Below, in pieces: positions 49,990 to 60,750 of a DNA stretch of 64,000 bases; the stretch's first letter is position 1, and each line of letters begins with the position of its first letter. The DNA comes from Nicotiana tabacum (lineage: Eukaryota; Streptophyta; Magnoliopsida; Solanales; Solanaceae), in contig NC_134087.1 of assembly GCF_000715075.1 (NCBI RefSeq), positions 108,477,161-108,541,160 of the forward strand, in the 5' to 3' direction. The notes under the pieces are model-generated. The model was given only the letters and a program-made list of their open reading frames with translations, was not told where the DNA came from and searched no databases. The position numbers were made by a program, and so were the translations under genes.

Positions 49990-50205
49990 TCATCCCATTC
50001 TGCTTGGGGATTCTTTACGAGGCCAACTCAGTGGGGATTTTTATTGGGGAGACTCTGTGGGGATTTGTACAAGGCAAACTCGTTGGGGATTTGTTGGGGC
50101 AGACTCTTTGGGGGATTGTACAAGGGGAGACTCTGTGGGGATTTTCACAAAGGGAGACCCTGTGGGGATCTGTACAAAGGGAGACCCTATGGGTATTTGT
50201 CGATT
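49990..50205. repeat. Short tandem array, GTGGGGATTTGTACAAGG-like units
   Basis: About seven units of roughly 27-36 bp contain GGGGATTT(G/T)(T/C)ACAA followed by (G)GGAGACTCTGT or close variants. Several place TGTG and CACA around the GGGATTTT core. Confidence 0.75.
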
Positions 50206-50890
50206 TTTTTTTTTGTGTCAGGGATTTTTTGATCCTCAAACCTATACTGCAGTGGCTAATCGCGTGGGACTTAACCTTTCCAACTTTATTTTACCTTTGT
50301 AGGCCTTTCTTTTCTGTCTTCTTTCTTCCAACTTCAATTTTAGAGTATTTGGGGGTACCTTGGTTTCTTCAACTTCGCTGAGGCGATTAACCATGTGAAA
50401 CTCAACCCTTTCAACTTCAATTGTCTTTATAGGTTGCCATGGCCAGTCGAGGTCGTCTTGATGCCCCTGCTGAGGCTGGGTGCCTTTTGCACATTAGCGT
50501 GTATCAAACGAAAGCCCTGTAAATCAGTCTTGCCATCCTTTCTTTGTCTTAGTTTTGGAACAGTGTTAGACCAAAAGGGATTCAAAGAGAAACAAATAAT
50601 TGAATAGAGAATGAGTTTAAAACTAGAAGTGTCCCTTTCGGGGAAAGGAGAGAAGGACTTATCCGGAGTACATGCGGACTTCAATGAACATGACATGCCT
50701 TTTGGAATGGATGCCTGATCTGTGTAAACCGTCTGACTCTTAAAAATTCATCACAACTTTGCCTTGAATACCGAGGAACCTTGCTAGGACTCTGTTGATG
50801 CCGATGGCTGTGAGGATCTTATTTTCGATCATGGGCGCCCTTTGTGGGTTTTCACGAGCGGGCATTTTTCATCTCATTTCTTACCATCTC

Positions 50891-50988
50891 CTTATAGTGC
50901 CTGTGTGGGTTTTCACTAAAAAGACTCTCATTTGATTTCCTTTGCTTACCGTCGCCTTATGGTGCCCGTGTGGGTTTTCACCAATAAG
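50891..50988. other. Hairpin motif 2, two copies in A
   Basis: Copy 1 (50891-50923) pairs AGTG/CACT with four of five outer bases; copy 2 (50956-50988) pairs CTTAT GGTG with CACC a ATAAG. Confidence 0.6.
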
Positions 50989-51241
50989 GCTCTCTCATTT
51001 CATTCCTCTCATTCTGTTGTATCAGACCCAAATAACTCCATCCTCCCATTTTGAAACGCTTTGTCGATTGATCAGAAGGACTTGAACAAGGTTTGGGGTG
51101 AAAAGAATTTGGATTGAACTACAACTTTGGAACCTTTTAGGCGGGATCATTGCTGAACCGTTATAACTTCTGCCCCAGTTTAACTTTTGGGGAAAAACTG
51201 GACTTTTGTTTTGGTGTGACTGAACCCCAAGGAGAGGTTGC

Positions 51242-51277
51242 CTACGTATCCTTTCGGAATCAAGTCAAACGTAGTTC
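51242..51277. other. Hairpin motif 1, A site 2 (after integrase remnant)
   Basis: CTACGT/ACGTAG with a shortened inner stem TCC/GGA around TTTC. Confidence 0.65.
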
Positions 51278-51569
51278 AGGAAACTTTTTCTCTTTTTTGT
51301 TTTTCTGTTTTGCTTTGTTTTTCGCTTCCTTTCCCTTTTTCTCATTTTTTTTGTATATATATTTTCTTATTTTTTCTAATTCTTTCTTCTTCTTCCTTTT
51401 ATTATTTGTCTTTTTTTTTTCAAATTTTCTTTTTCTTTCATTTTATTTTCAATAATACTTTCAGGTTCCAAAGAGGGTAATCAAAGAAGAGTAACCAACT
51501 CAAATGGTTTTTGCAAGGGTTGATAGTGTTTGGGTAGCGAGGATGAAAGCCTTCGTCATCTCAAACGGA

Positions 51570-51900
51570 AAATATTAGAACTATATATTGGATCCAATAT
51601 AGTACCTTTTGACTGCATTTGCATTGGCAGTTATTTCAAGGGCATTTCCTTCGATGCCGCCCAGATACAAATGCTCCTTCTGGAAATAATTTCCATGATG
51701 TATGGACCTTTCCGATTATGAGCAAACTTTCCTCGTGCTTCCTGGTGATGATGAAGAATACACCTTAACACCAGTTACCATGTTTCAGTTTTACAGGCGC
51801 GGGCCATTCTTTGTTGGTACAATTGCCCGTGACAAACTGCAGTCATCCGTTTCAATTAAGGTCAATGTTCCATATGAGTCTAGACCCACTCACTGTCCTC
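51570..51900 (-). pseudogene. Ogre A integrase C-terminal remnant
   Basis: Read on the minus strand this region resembles the end of the B polyprotein: pieces equivalent to the chromodomain-proximal QLYQ-RMAR stretch, a KFAPNW-GPYI-like patch disrupted by small changes, and a final DAVKRYY-like end with a stop near 51570. The frame is broken throughout and the catalytic core is gone. The adjacent 51900-52140 resembles the B intron/ORF3 start (compare GCAAGCATGTCATG with B near 19055), so almost all of pol was deleted between these points. Confidence 0.65.
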
Positions 51901-52290
51901 AGACTCTGCTTCAGTGACGGACATTTCCCAAACCATGAACCAATTTTCTTCAGTTGTTCCTATTCTTTTCTTTTAATTTTCTTAACATCCTATATTCCAA
52001 TTTTTGATTCATTATTTCGAAGTCTAACAGAGTTATTTGGATCTGGGCATGAAGTCCGCAAGCATGTCATGTTATTTAATGCTGCATTATCAGAATTGAA
52101 GAGAACTAAAAAAGAAAATATAGCAAAACTCTGAAAAAGGAGGTGAACGATGAAACATGATTTCATTTCTTGGAATTGGGAAGATAAACAGGGTTGACAT
52201 TCAAGAAATTAAAAATAGGAAACTGAATAAAACATCTGAGTTACACCCTGGGGTAGCTCGCGATGCAGAGAAAGTGGCAGGACAGGTCCA

Positions 52291-54520
52291 CTAGGACTCC
52301 CGCTTGATCAGGAATGGCGTAGCCTTCCAGTTTTGAAGCTTGGCTCTTGGTCCCATGTATGATACCTCAGCGGTGCTAGTGCCCTCTCCTGGCTGGACCA
52401 TGTGTGTTTCGCATAGCTTTTTCCTCATCGCCTCACATATTTCCCCACTCTCTTCAATCGTGAACACCTCATCATCTTCCTCTTTACTGTACTTTGGCTT
52501 CTGTGGTATGCGTCCAATAGCCACTGGCTCATTCAGCCGAGGTGGTTTGATCATCCCCCATACACATAGGCCTGCTTGGATACATCAATTTTCTTTTCCG
52601 GTTCAATCTCGGTGATTTTACTCTTCTTTTCCCCTTTCTCTTGCTTCGGGGTTGCCTTGCGCTTCCTTTCTGCATTAGCAATAGCAATTATGGCCTTAAG
52701 CGCCGAATCAAATTCTTTGTCTTCACAAATCATCCCGATCATCGGCCCGTTGTTATGAGCGGGCAGCGGATTATTGGTCACATTTGGGACATCCTCATCT
52801 TTCAACACAATTTTCCCTTGCTCTAACAAATTCTCTACCGCTTGTTTCAATGTCCAACAGTTGTTTGTATCGTGCCCTTCTACCCCTGAATGGTATGCAC
52901 ACCTGACACCCGCTGATATGATGGTGATTCCGGGTTTTGCCCGTTTGGGGGTATGGGCTGCAGCAAATTCATCTGGACAAGCTTAGGGAATAGGGTGGAG
53001 TAGGGTTCACCGATTGGTGTATAGTTGGGTCTCCTGGGTGGTTCCCGAGGACGGAAGTTATTCTGGGAAGGTCGAGGATTATAGTGGTTTTGGTGAGGAG
53101 GCTGGTTTCTTTGGAATGGAGGTTGATTTCTGTTAGCCTGTGGTTGCAGTCGGCTGAAAGGTTGAGCATTCATAACCGCATAAAGTGGTGGAGCATAGAC
53201 CATATCAGAATGAGGATAGTAGTGTTGAGGGGTTATTTCAGAGAACACAGGTCTAGGGGCCTAGTATCTTCTTCCCCATGATGCTGCCATGGTTGTTTCT
53301 TCTCTTGTCCTATTCTTTGCCATTCCTCCAGACCCGCCTTGGATGGCTTGGGAGGTTGCTCTAATGGATGCCTGACTTAAAATCCTACCTGTTTTCAAAC
53401 CGTGTTCTACCATGTCACCAATTTTGATGGCCTCTGCAAAAGGTTTTCCCATGGCCGACATCATGTTCTGAAAGTAATCGGGCTCTTGGGCTTGCAGGAA
53501 GACAGTGACCATTTCTATCTCGTCCATTGGAGGTTTCACTCTTGAAGCTTGTTCGCGCCACTTAACTGCATATTCTCTGAAATTTTCTGAGGGTTTCTTC
53601 TTTAGATTTGTCAGAGAGTTCCTATCTGGAGCAATATCAACGTTGTACTGGAACTGCCTGACGAAATCTCTAGCAAGATCATCCCAGATGTACCAGCGAG
53701 ACATATCCTGGTCCATGTACCACTCAGATGCGATGCCAACCAGACTTTCTCCGAAATAGGCCATGAGTAGTTCTTCCTTTCCATCGGCTCCTCGCAGCTG
53801 ATTGCAATATCTTTTGAGATGAGCAATAGGATCACCATGCCCATCGTACTTCTCGAATTTTGGGGTTTTGAATCCCAATGGAAGGTGTACATGAGGGAAC
53901 ATGCATAAATCGACATATGATATACTTTTCTGTCCGCTCGAGCCTTGTATGCTTTTGAGACTCTATTCCATACTCCTCATCTTCCTCACAATCTCTTCTC
54001 GCTCATGAGTTTTGGTGGTCTTTTCTTGTCCCGCAGCAAACTCAAATTGGAGTGGTTGAGGGTAAGTGCTGGTGGTAAACCGAGTTGGTTCCAATGAGAA
54101 GGATGGTGCTTGAAATGTGAATGAGGACGAGTCAGAATTAGGCCTGTGTGTAGCGGGTCGTGCCACGATTGGACAGGGTGGTGCCGCGAATGTACCTGTA
54201 GCTACATCTGTTGTTGACCTCCGGGGATAAGAATCAGAGGGTGATCCAGCAGAGTGGGCTGAAATGGTAGGGTACCCGAATGGGATAGTTGGATAACTTA
54301 TGGGGATGTTGGAAGTCCCACTTGTCCTGGAGAACAACTCAGGGAACCCAGGGATTATACTTGGTGGCTCTTTTCCGTTATTCCAGTCATCCAACATTTC
54401 CAACATGCGGAGCCGCAGGATTCTGTTTTCCTCAGCAGTTGCTGACTCGGGCGTCAGGACGGCCGAGATTGAACTTTCCTCAGAGACAGGAATTGTCGGC
54501 AAAGGGATTTCTGAAGACAT
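52291..54520 (-). pseudogene. gag: Ogre A gag, with the protease region deleted
   Basis: The reading starts at about 54520 (MSSEIPLP...; an upstream ATG at 54586 is also in frame). The capsid-like retrotransposon gag domain lies at 53902-53261, with YDGHGDPIAHLKRYC and FREYAVKWREQASRV. In-frame stops occur at 53963-53965 and 53261-53263. A frameshift near 52900-52950 interrupts the zinc-knuckle-like segment before KQAVENLLEQGK. The last part, 52554-52291, matches the C-terminal tail of B's gag-protease but in another frame; the aspartic protease and most of the G-patch-like region between are missing. Gag packages RNA into virus-like particles; this copy could not make an intact protein. Confidence 0.85.
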
Positions 54521-54873
54521 CTCTATGCTTCCCTTTGATCTTGTGAAGTAAGTATGTGAGGACAGACTTACACCGAACCAAACCACCCTTTTTTTTTCCT
54601 AAAAACCTGAAGTACTCAGCAGCAAACAAACGGTTAGTTCGAAAAAAAATAACAGATAGGTAACCTCACGTTGGGGGCATGATGCACCTATACAGTTAAG
54701 TGAATTTCTACATGTTTGCAACAAAGACATACGTCATTCCGGCTTCTCTTAAGGCTTTCCTTTATTTATCGTTTTTTTATTATATTTTTTATTTTATTTT
54801 ATTTTATTATTTCCTATTATTATTGTTTTCATTATTTGCAGTTAAAAATGTGACCGGATCCGATGAGGATTGC

Positions 54874-54915
54874 CTACGTATCACGATGTCGCGTGAATCA
54901 GATCTTGCGTAGTTC
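54874..54915. other. Hairpin motif 1, A site 3 (before gag)
   Basis: CTACG/CGTAG with inner TCACG/CGTGA, perfect here where the B copy has one wobble-type pair. Confidence 0.7.
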
Positions 54916-55561
54916 GAGAATCGAAAATGGAGTAACTAAACTAACCCTTTTTTTTGGAATTTTTGAAAGAAATGCTTTAAAAGAAGAAAGAAAATATATA
55001 TATTTTTATTTTGCTTTTTGTTTTATTTTTTTAAAGAAAGACTTCTAAAAATTTATTTGCTTTTGACTTGAACTTTGGGAATTTTTTTTTGGTTGATTTT
55101 TTTTCATTTGTTTCACCCTTTTTTACGGAAGAAAGAATATATATTTTTTGATTTATGATGTTGCCTCTTAAATTTTTGAAAGAGGGACTTTAAGAAAATG
55201 ATGTGGAACTTCTGAATTTTTATTTATTTACAAAAGTACTTCTAAAGAAAAGCTCTAATATTTTTGGAATCAATTTTTCAAATATATATTTTTTTTATGG
55301 ACATTTACAAAAGAAAGACTAAAAAGAAAAGAGTATTTTTGGATTTTTTGTTGCTGATTTTTAATTCTTATTTCATTTTTTCGCATGAAAGACTTCAGAA
55401 AGAAGGAAACTATATATATATTTTTTTTATTTGAGTTTAAAAAAAACTTCTATATTATTTTTTATTTCTTGTTTTTTTTGTAGTTTCTAAAGAAAGATTT
55501 ATAAAGAAGGAACTAAAGGAAAATATTTTTGGATTTTTTTTTTTTGAGAATTGGGGTCGGA

Positions 55562-55621
55562 ACCGATGAGGTTTGCCTACGTATCTCACATCCGGTGAGA
55601 ATCAGACCCGCGTAGTTCGGT
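55562..55621. other. Hairpin motif 1, A site 4 (leader)
   Basis: Outer ACCGA/TCGGT replaces CCCGA/TCGGG of C site 4; CTACG/CGTAG; inner TCTCAC/GTGAGA. Confidence 0.75.
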
Positions 55622-56452
55622 TAAATTAACCGAATTATTTTAGAACAAAATTCTTTCCTTTTTTTTTCAACAAACAACTTTCCAAAAATAAAAGACTATT
55701 TTTCTATCTTTTTGTTTTTCTTTTTCTTAGTAAAGCAAATTATTGAAAATAAAACATTTTTCCTTTTTATTATCTCAAAATTTCGGCAGAGTTTTGACAG
55801 TAATTGGGCATTGTTATTTTTCAAAGTAGAAAATTAACCCTATACACTGCTATTTATCTTTTTTCTTTTTTTTTGTTTATATTTTTCAAATACTCCAAAG
55901 TCAGTCAACATGCATGTCCGAGACAAATAAATGCACGGAAACAAATAGGATGCAACATGATGGTCTTTTTCATTTCAGGTTGCTAGTCCTAGACGGACCC
56001 AACCTCTGTGTTGAGTCCTCTAAGTCAAATGCAACATGATGCAAATAAGCGTTCCTACTAGGGATCCGGCATGAAGTCATGTTATTTTATGTTCAAAACC
56101 TGAGTCGGTGTTCTAGACTGTGTAACCAAGCGGACAACTCAAGTCGAGGAGAGGGCAACTTACCGGGAACCAAAAGGCCATCCGGCTTCGTAACTTGTCC
56201 GAGCCTCTTTTTTATTTCAGGGTATTGACACTAACAGAATAGGGAGTCTCGACCAGCGAGCTTCTCCCCGGAGGTAAGAAGAGAAAGGTTTCAGGACAGT
56301 TTATATACAGTTCAGATAATATCAAAGCGGTAAAAGACAATTTTAAGCGTGTTATGCCCAAAACATGTAATAAAGATCAGATAATAAAGCCAAATATAAC
56401 AATTATTCTAAGCTCGAATTCTGAACCCTGAACTAACGTTCTGGGTTCTATG

Positions 56453-56470
56453 TCCCCAGCAGAGTCGCCA
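56453..56470 (-). other. Primer-binding site of Ogre A
   Basis: TGGCGACTCTGCTGGGGA on the minus strand, four bases (GCTC) inside the 5' LTR end. The sequence is shared by A, B and C. Ogre/Tat elements are described as priming with a tRNA-Arg; I take that assignment from the family, not from a tRNA match made here. Confidence 0.85.
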
Positions 56471-56474
56471 GAGC

Positions 56475-59400
56475 TGTCACACCTCCTTTTTGCGTGCTCG
56501 CCCCGAAGGGTAAGATGCGCGAGGGAGTTTTTCTATTTTAAGTGACAATATTCGAAATGGTATTATTTATTTAATTCAGAGTCGCCACTTGGGAAAGGTT
56601 TGGCTTTTGGTGTCCCAAGTCACTGGTTTATCTTGAATCCCAAATCGAGGAAAATGTTCGACTTTCCAAATGAAGTCTGCAAACCAGAAATTCTAAGTAA
56701 GGAATTCTGTTGACCCGAGGGAAGGTGTTAGGCACCCTCGAATCTCGTGGTTCTAGCACGGTCGCTTAAATTGTTATAATGGCTAGATATCTGATTTAAT
56801 ACATGTTATTACTTATGTGCTTTCATTAAGTTTAAACCGCTTTTATTATTTATCATTTTTATAGAATTACAACGTCGTGAAAATGCGTCTCGAACCACGT
56901 CACAGTCAATGCACCCATAGTTGTTAATACATTCCGACTCCGTTGAGATTTGAATTTGGGTCACATAAATGTGCACCCGAGTTTAAGAATGTAATTTAAT
57001 TAAGTCGCGCCTAAAGAGTCTAACGCGTTTATTGTCTTTGGGGAAGGCAGTGAAATTCACGAAACAGTCCATCCCAAATTCTAAGTATTTTATTGTGACC
57101 AGTTATTGAGGGCCCCGCAATTTGCATTGTTTTATTTGGTGAGGCTCGTCTCATTTTATGAAAGGATAAACCTACAATGACTACATTTTCCTATTATGTC
57201 TCTATAAAATGAAAGAGAAAAGGTCTTAATTTATTTACATGCTTGAGTTGTTATAGTTGGGTTTCGAATATGATTCATAAATTCTGAAAATGATGCAAGC
57301 AGGGCAGTCCGTTGCCAATGCGGGCCCAGGCCCAACGTGTATGACATAAAACTAGACCTGGGCCGTCTTATTCACATGTTACTACCTAGTTACATTATAC
57401 TAGGCATGTTCTCAGTTTGTCAAATTAAAAAAAAACTTAGCAATCTAATTTTAATCCTAAACCATTTACATGCTGAAATTAACCAATATTATTTAACTAA
57501 ACAATATTCCTACAAGTTCGAAATGGCCTATTCGTTTGATTTTTAACTAGACGGAGTTGCTACACCATTCATTTATTTTTAGGCAATATATATAGATAGT
57601 TCATCCGTTAAGCTATCGTCAGATGTTCCACTATATATATAAAATAGCTACATGATTCTGATTTTTGTAAGCTAAATAATTTATATATACAAATAAAATT
57701 CAGAATATAATTAAATAAATTTAGAACTTCAACTCTTCATTTTTTCGTATTCATGCTTCATGTTTCAGTTTACAATAATCAGCGTGTCAGTTGTGTACCT
57801 GATATTGGAAGCAAAAGAAAAGGGAGATCAGCAGAAATTCAGTAGCATACAACAACAGCAACCCCAGCAACCAGTAACAACCAACAACGAGAAACTTAGT
57901 GACAGATTTTAAAATCAAGACAAAAATCCAGACACAACAACAACAATCAACGGACAGAAGCAAAGGGAATCTTTTCAGATTTTGAAAGACTAGTTAGTGT
58001 TTAACCCTTAATTTCTGAATCCGTATATCAGAATATTTGGATTGTATATCAGGTGTATACTCTTCTTCTTTTGAATTTCCAGAACATTTTCTTTTTATTT
58101 TTCTAAAGTCTTAGTATTTATTTTCGGAATTTCCTCTCTCTTAAAATTTTCTTCTGTATTCTCCTCCCTTTTTCCTCTCTCCCTAAAATCTGATTCAGTT
58201 CTTTTATTTATATCACATCCCAAAACCCTTTAATCAATTAATAAATCAACCACTTTCTCCTACCAAACCCATTATCTTCTCACTCATCCCCCACTACATT
58301 AAACAAATATATCAAACCCACCCCATTACATCTTGTCCCTCATGCCTAACATAAACAAATACAATATTCCCCTCCACTACATTATGTCTTGTCCCCCATT
58401 TATATTAAACAATTATATCACCCACACCCCATTACATTTTGTCCCTCATGCTTAACATAAAGAATTACAAAATGTTCAATTACCAAACTACCCCTCCGAC
58501 CTTATTGCAATTACCATTTTACCCCTGAACGTACTGCGATTTTACCAAACTACCCCATCAGCTATAACCAATCAATTAATCAAACTTAACCAAAATATAG
58601 CCAATATGACTAATTTCTAGACAAATTCAACAACAACTCATATGAACACAGATGAACAACATCAAATTAATGTGAATAAATCAACCATATTGGGAACCAA
58701 TCCTGGTTAACTTAGACCAACAATGGATGAGCAAGGAAACAACAATATTAACAACACAACACATGATTCAAACTAAATCAACAAATCAAAAATATAAACA
58801 TAAACTCACGTTAAATCAACTGGATTAAAATGAACTTCAAACCAAGATGAACATGAATTAAATCCATTTTAAACAACAAACATGACGGATTCAAACGATT
58901 AAACCAACATATTTCCCTATTACAACTAAATTCTTTTAGACAAATAACAAGATCGACGAAGAAACAATTATGAACTTAAACTTGAACTTAACAATATTAA
59001 CAATTTCTGAAAAATACATAAAACACATGAAACAAATTGAAGAAATAATTAATTAAACTTCAATTTGTATCTAACCAACATTAAACTAACAACTTTTACC
59101 TAAACAATAAATAAGAACAATGAAACAAACATGAAACAAACTGAAAAATTCACAAAATAATGAATAAAACAAACATTTACCGATTTTAGATTTGAGAATA
59201 TCAAAAACAAAATACGGACAGAAATGGAACTCAAAATCCAACTAACCAGGAATGACCAACGACGAACGGAAATGGAAAACTCGGACAGAAAACTCAACGT
59301 ACCGGACCTCGACTCAACGAAAAACCCTCGAACTTTGACGAAACGAAGAAGATGAAGCAACAGCAGAAGCGGCAGGGAGCAGTTGGAGAAGGAAGCAGAA

Positions 59401-60465
59401 GTAGCTGCCGCGGCGAGGAAGCAGCAGCGGTCGCGAGCAGCAGGTGAAGGAGCAGAAATAGCAGCAGCAGTCGCGTGGTTGCAGCAACAGCATGGCGAAA
59501 CAGTGGCGACGATGGTCGTTTGGACGCGACGACGATGGTGTAACTGCTGCTCGTCATTGATGCTCGTCATGGCTGCTCGTTCATGGCTGCTTGGGGCTAT
59601 TTGTGGTCGTCCATGACTGGACGTGGTGGAGAAGACGACGAAGAAACAAGGGGGGGCAGCCATGGATGTCGAAGCTTGAAGGTGGTCGTTTGGTTTTAAT
59701 GGCGGACGGAGGGTCGACTTGGGTGGTCCGATGAGGGGCTGTGCGTGTGTGTGAAGGTGAGGCAGAGGGGGAAAGGGTAGCTGCCATGGTTGCTTGCTTG
59801 AAGCTTGAGGAAGAAGAAGGAAAGAGAGGAGGGGGCGGATGGGTAGTGTATGTTTTTTTTAGGGTTTTTTTGTTTTGTTTTGTTTTTTGAAATGCAAGAT
59901 AGGGGGTGTTGGGTCTTTGGGGTTATGGACCGGGTCGACCCGGTTTGAAATGGACCGGGTCGTGGGGAAGGTTGGGCAATTTTTGGGCTTGTGGTTTGAA
60001 ATTGAAGAAGAGGCCCAATTCCGATTTTCTTTATATTTTCGCTCTCTTTTCTTCTTTTATTTTTTCTAAAACTAAATTATAAAAAATACTTAAATTATTA
60101 TTAAGAACTAAATTAAGTTATAAAAGCGCAAATTAACTCACAATAACAATTAACGCACAATTAAGTAATAATTAAGCATAAAATTGTATATTTGGACATT
60201 AAATGCTAAAAATGCAAACGATGCCTATTTTTGTAATTTTTATTTTTTTGTAAAACAAACTTAATTACTAACAATTGTAGAATTAAATCCTACATGCAAA
60301 ATGCGACATATTTTTGTATTTTTATTAATTTAACAAATAAACATGCACATACAAATACAAATAATTATTCAAAAATATCACAAAATTGCACACCAAGGAA
60401 AATCATTTTATTTTTGAATTTTTTTGGGAGTAGTTCTCATATAGGGCAAAAATCACGTGCTTACA
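56475..60465 (-). repeat. Ogre A 5' LTR (uninterrupted)
   Basis: This 3991-bp LTR reads on the minus strand from TGTAAGCACGTG (60465) to GGTGTGACA (56475), with the PBS four bases beyond. It is the reference for the broken copy at 5407-9039 plus 46705-47068. It carries the 16-bp palindrome at 59929-59944, a TATA-like ATATAAAG near 60029, a G-box CACGTG near the U3 terminus and the CAG-rich block at 59345-59500. Confidence 0.92.
59929..60041 (-). promoter_or_regulatory. Candidate core promoter and palindrome, A 5' LTR
   Basis: On the minus strand, TATAAAG (60035-60029) is followed about 85 bp downstream by the perfect palindrome ACCGGGTCGACCCGGT (59944-59929). The arrangement recurs in all six A, B and C LTRs. 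Promoter function is inferred from the TATA motif alone; no start site can be read. Confidence 0.4.
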
Positions 60466-60470
60466 CCTAT
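60466..60470. other. Target-site duplication of A, right (CCTAT)
   Basis: This is the right partner of 5402-5406, with one C/T difference, after which the D LTR resumes. Confidence 0.85.
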
Positions 60471-60750
60471 GTTCTAGTTATAGCTGCCTTTTGTTCTTGG
60501 TAGCTTTAGATTTATAAATCTATCTATGTACATTTCAAACAGATGATGTATTTATTTCATACTAGCTTTATACACTCTAATTCTTAGAAGCTCATGATTT
60601 GTACTACCAGTCCTTGGGGAGTTGTATAAAATTCAGTTATTTCATTCTTGACTCTTATCATTATCATTATATTATGGTTTATTATTAATTGGCTTACCTA
60701 GCAGGTTGGGTAAGGTTTCATCACGACTAGTTACATTTTGGATCGTGACA
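60471..60750 (+). repeat. Element D 5' LTR, part 2
   Basis: This is the continuation of the LTR that stops at 5406, as shown by collinearity with the uninterrupted fragment at 2087-2388. It ends in GATCGTGACA, and a degenerate primer-binding site follows after three bases. The segment is the LTR 3' end and carries no coding sequence. Confidence 0.85.

Larger units (their letters stand above)
47069..51569 (-). other. Ogre A 3' untranslated region
   Basis: A long non-coding region between the integrase remnant and the 3' LTR. From the PPT inwards it holds hairpin motif 1 (47177-47244), spacer, three tandem arrays (47776-48225, 48238-49530, 49990-50205), motif 2 copies (50891-50988), a CCCCA/TGGGG inverted pair (51173-51192), a second motif 1 (51242-51277) and a pyrimidine-rich tract (51280-51450). 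Open frames inside the arrays are by-products of repeat length. Confidence 0.75.
54587..56452 (-). other. Ogre A leader, ORF1 deleted
   Basis: Between PBS and gag there is no ORF1. The region holds a conserved leader block (about 55880-56400), motif 1 at 55562-55621 and again at 54874-54915, and AT-rich filler with repeated AAAGACTTCTAAA-like phrases. The two motif copies that flank ORF1 in B lie only about 0.65 kb apart here. Confidence 0.7.
5407..60465 (-). mobile_element. Ogre element A (outer Ogre, split by B and C)
   Basis: A runs from TGTCACACCTCC (5407) to the TTACA end (60465) and is flanked by CCTAC (5402-5406) and CCTAT (60466-60470). With the nested B+C segment removed it is about 17.4 kb. 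The order on the minus strand is 5' LTR, PBS, leader, gag, scraps of the pol region, tandem arrays, PPT, 3' LTR. It lacks ORF1, the protease core, RT and RNase H and keeps only a broken gag and an integrase C-terminal remnant, so it is a non-autonomous Ogre/Tat element. Ogre elements are known for very long LTRs, an extra ORF1 and array-rich 3' UTRs. Confidence 0.9.

Noticed and set aside
51570..52135. Plus-strand frames (DYEQTFLVLPGDDEEY..., SGHEVRKHVMLFNAALSELK...) that looked like a captured host gene
   Set aside because: Read on the minus strand the same bases align with the end of Ogre integrase and with the intron/ORF3 start of B; the plus-strand frames are shadows.
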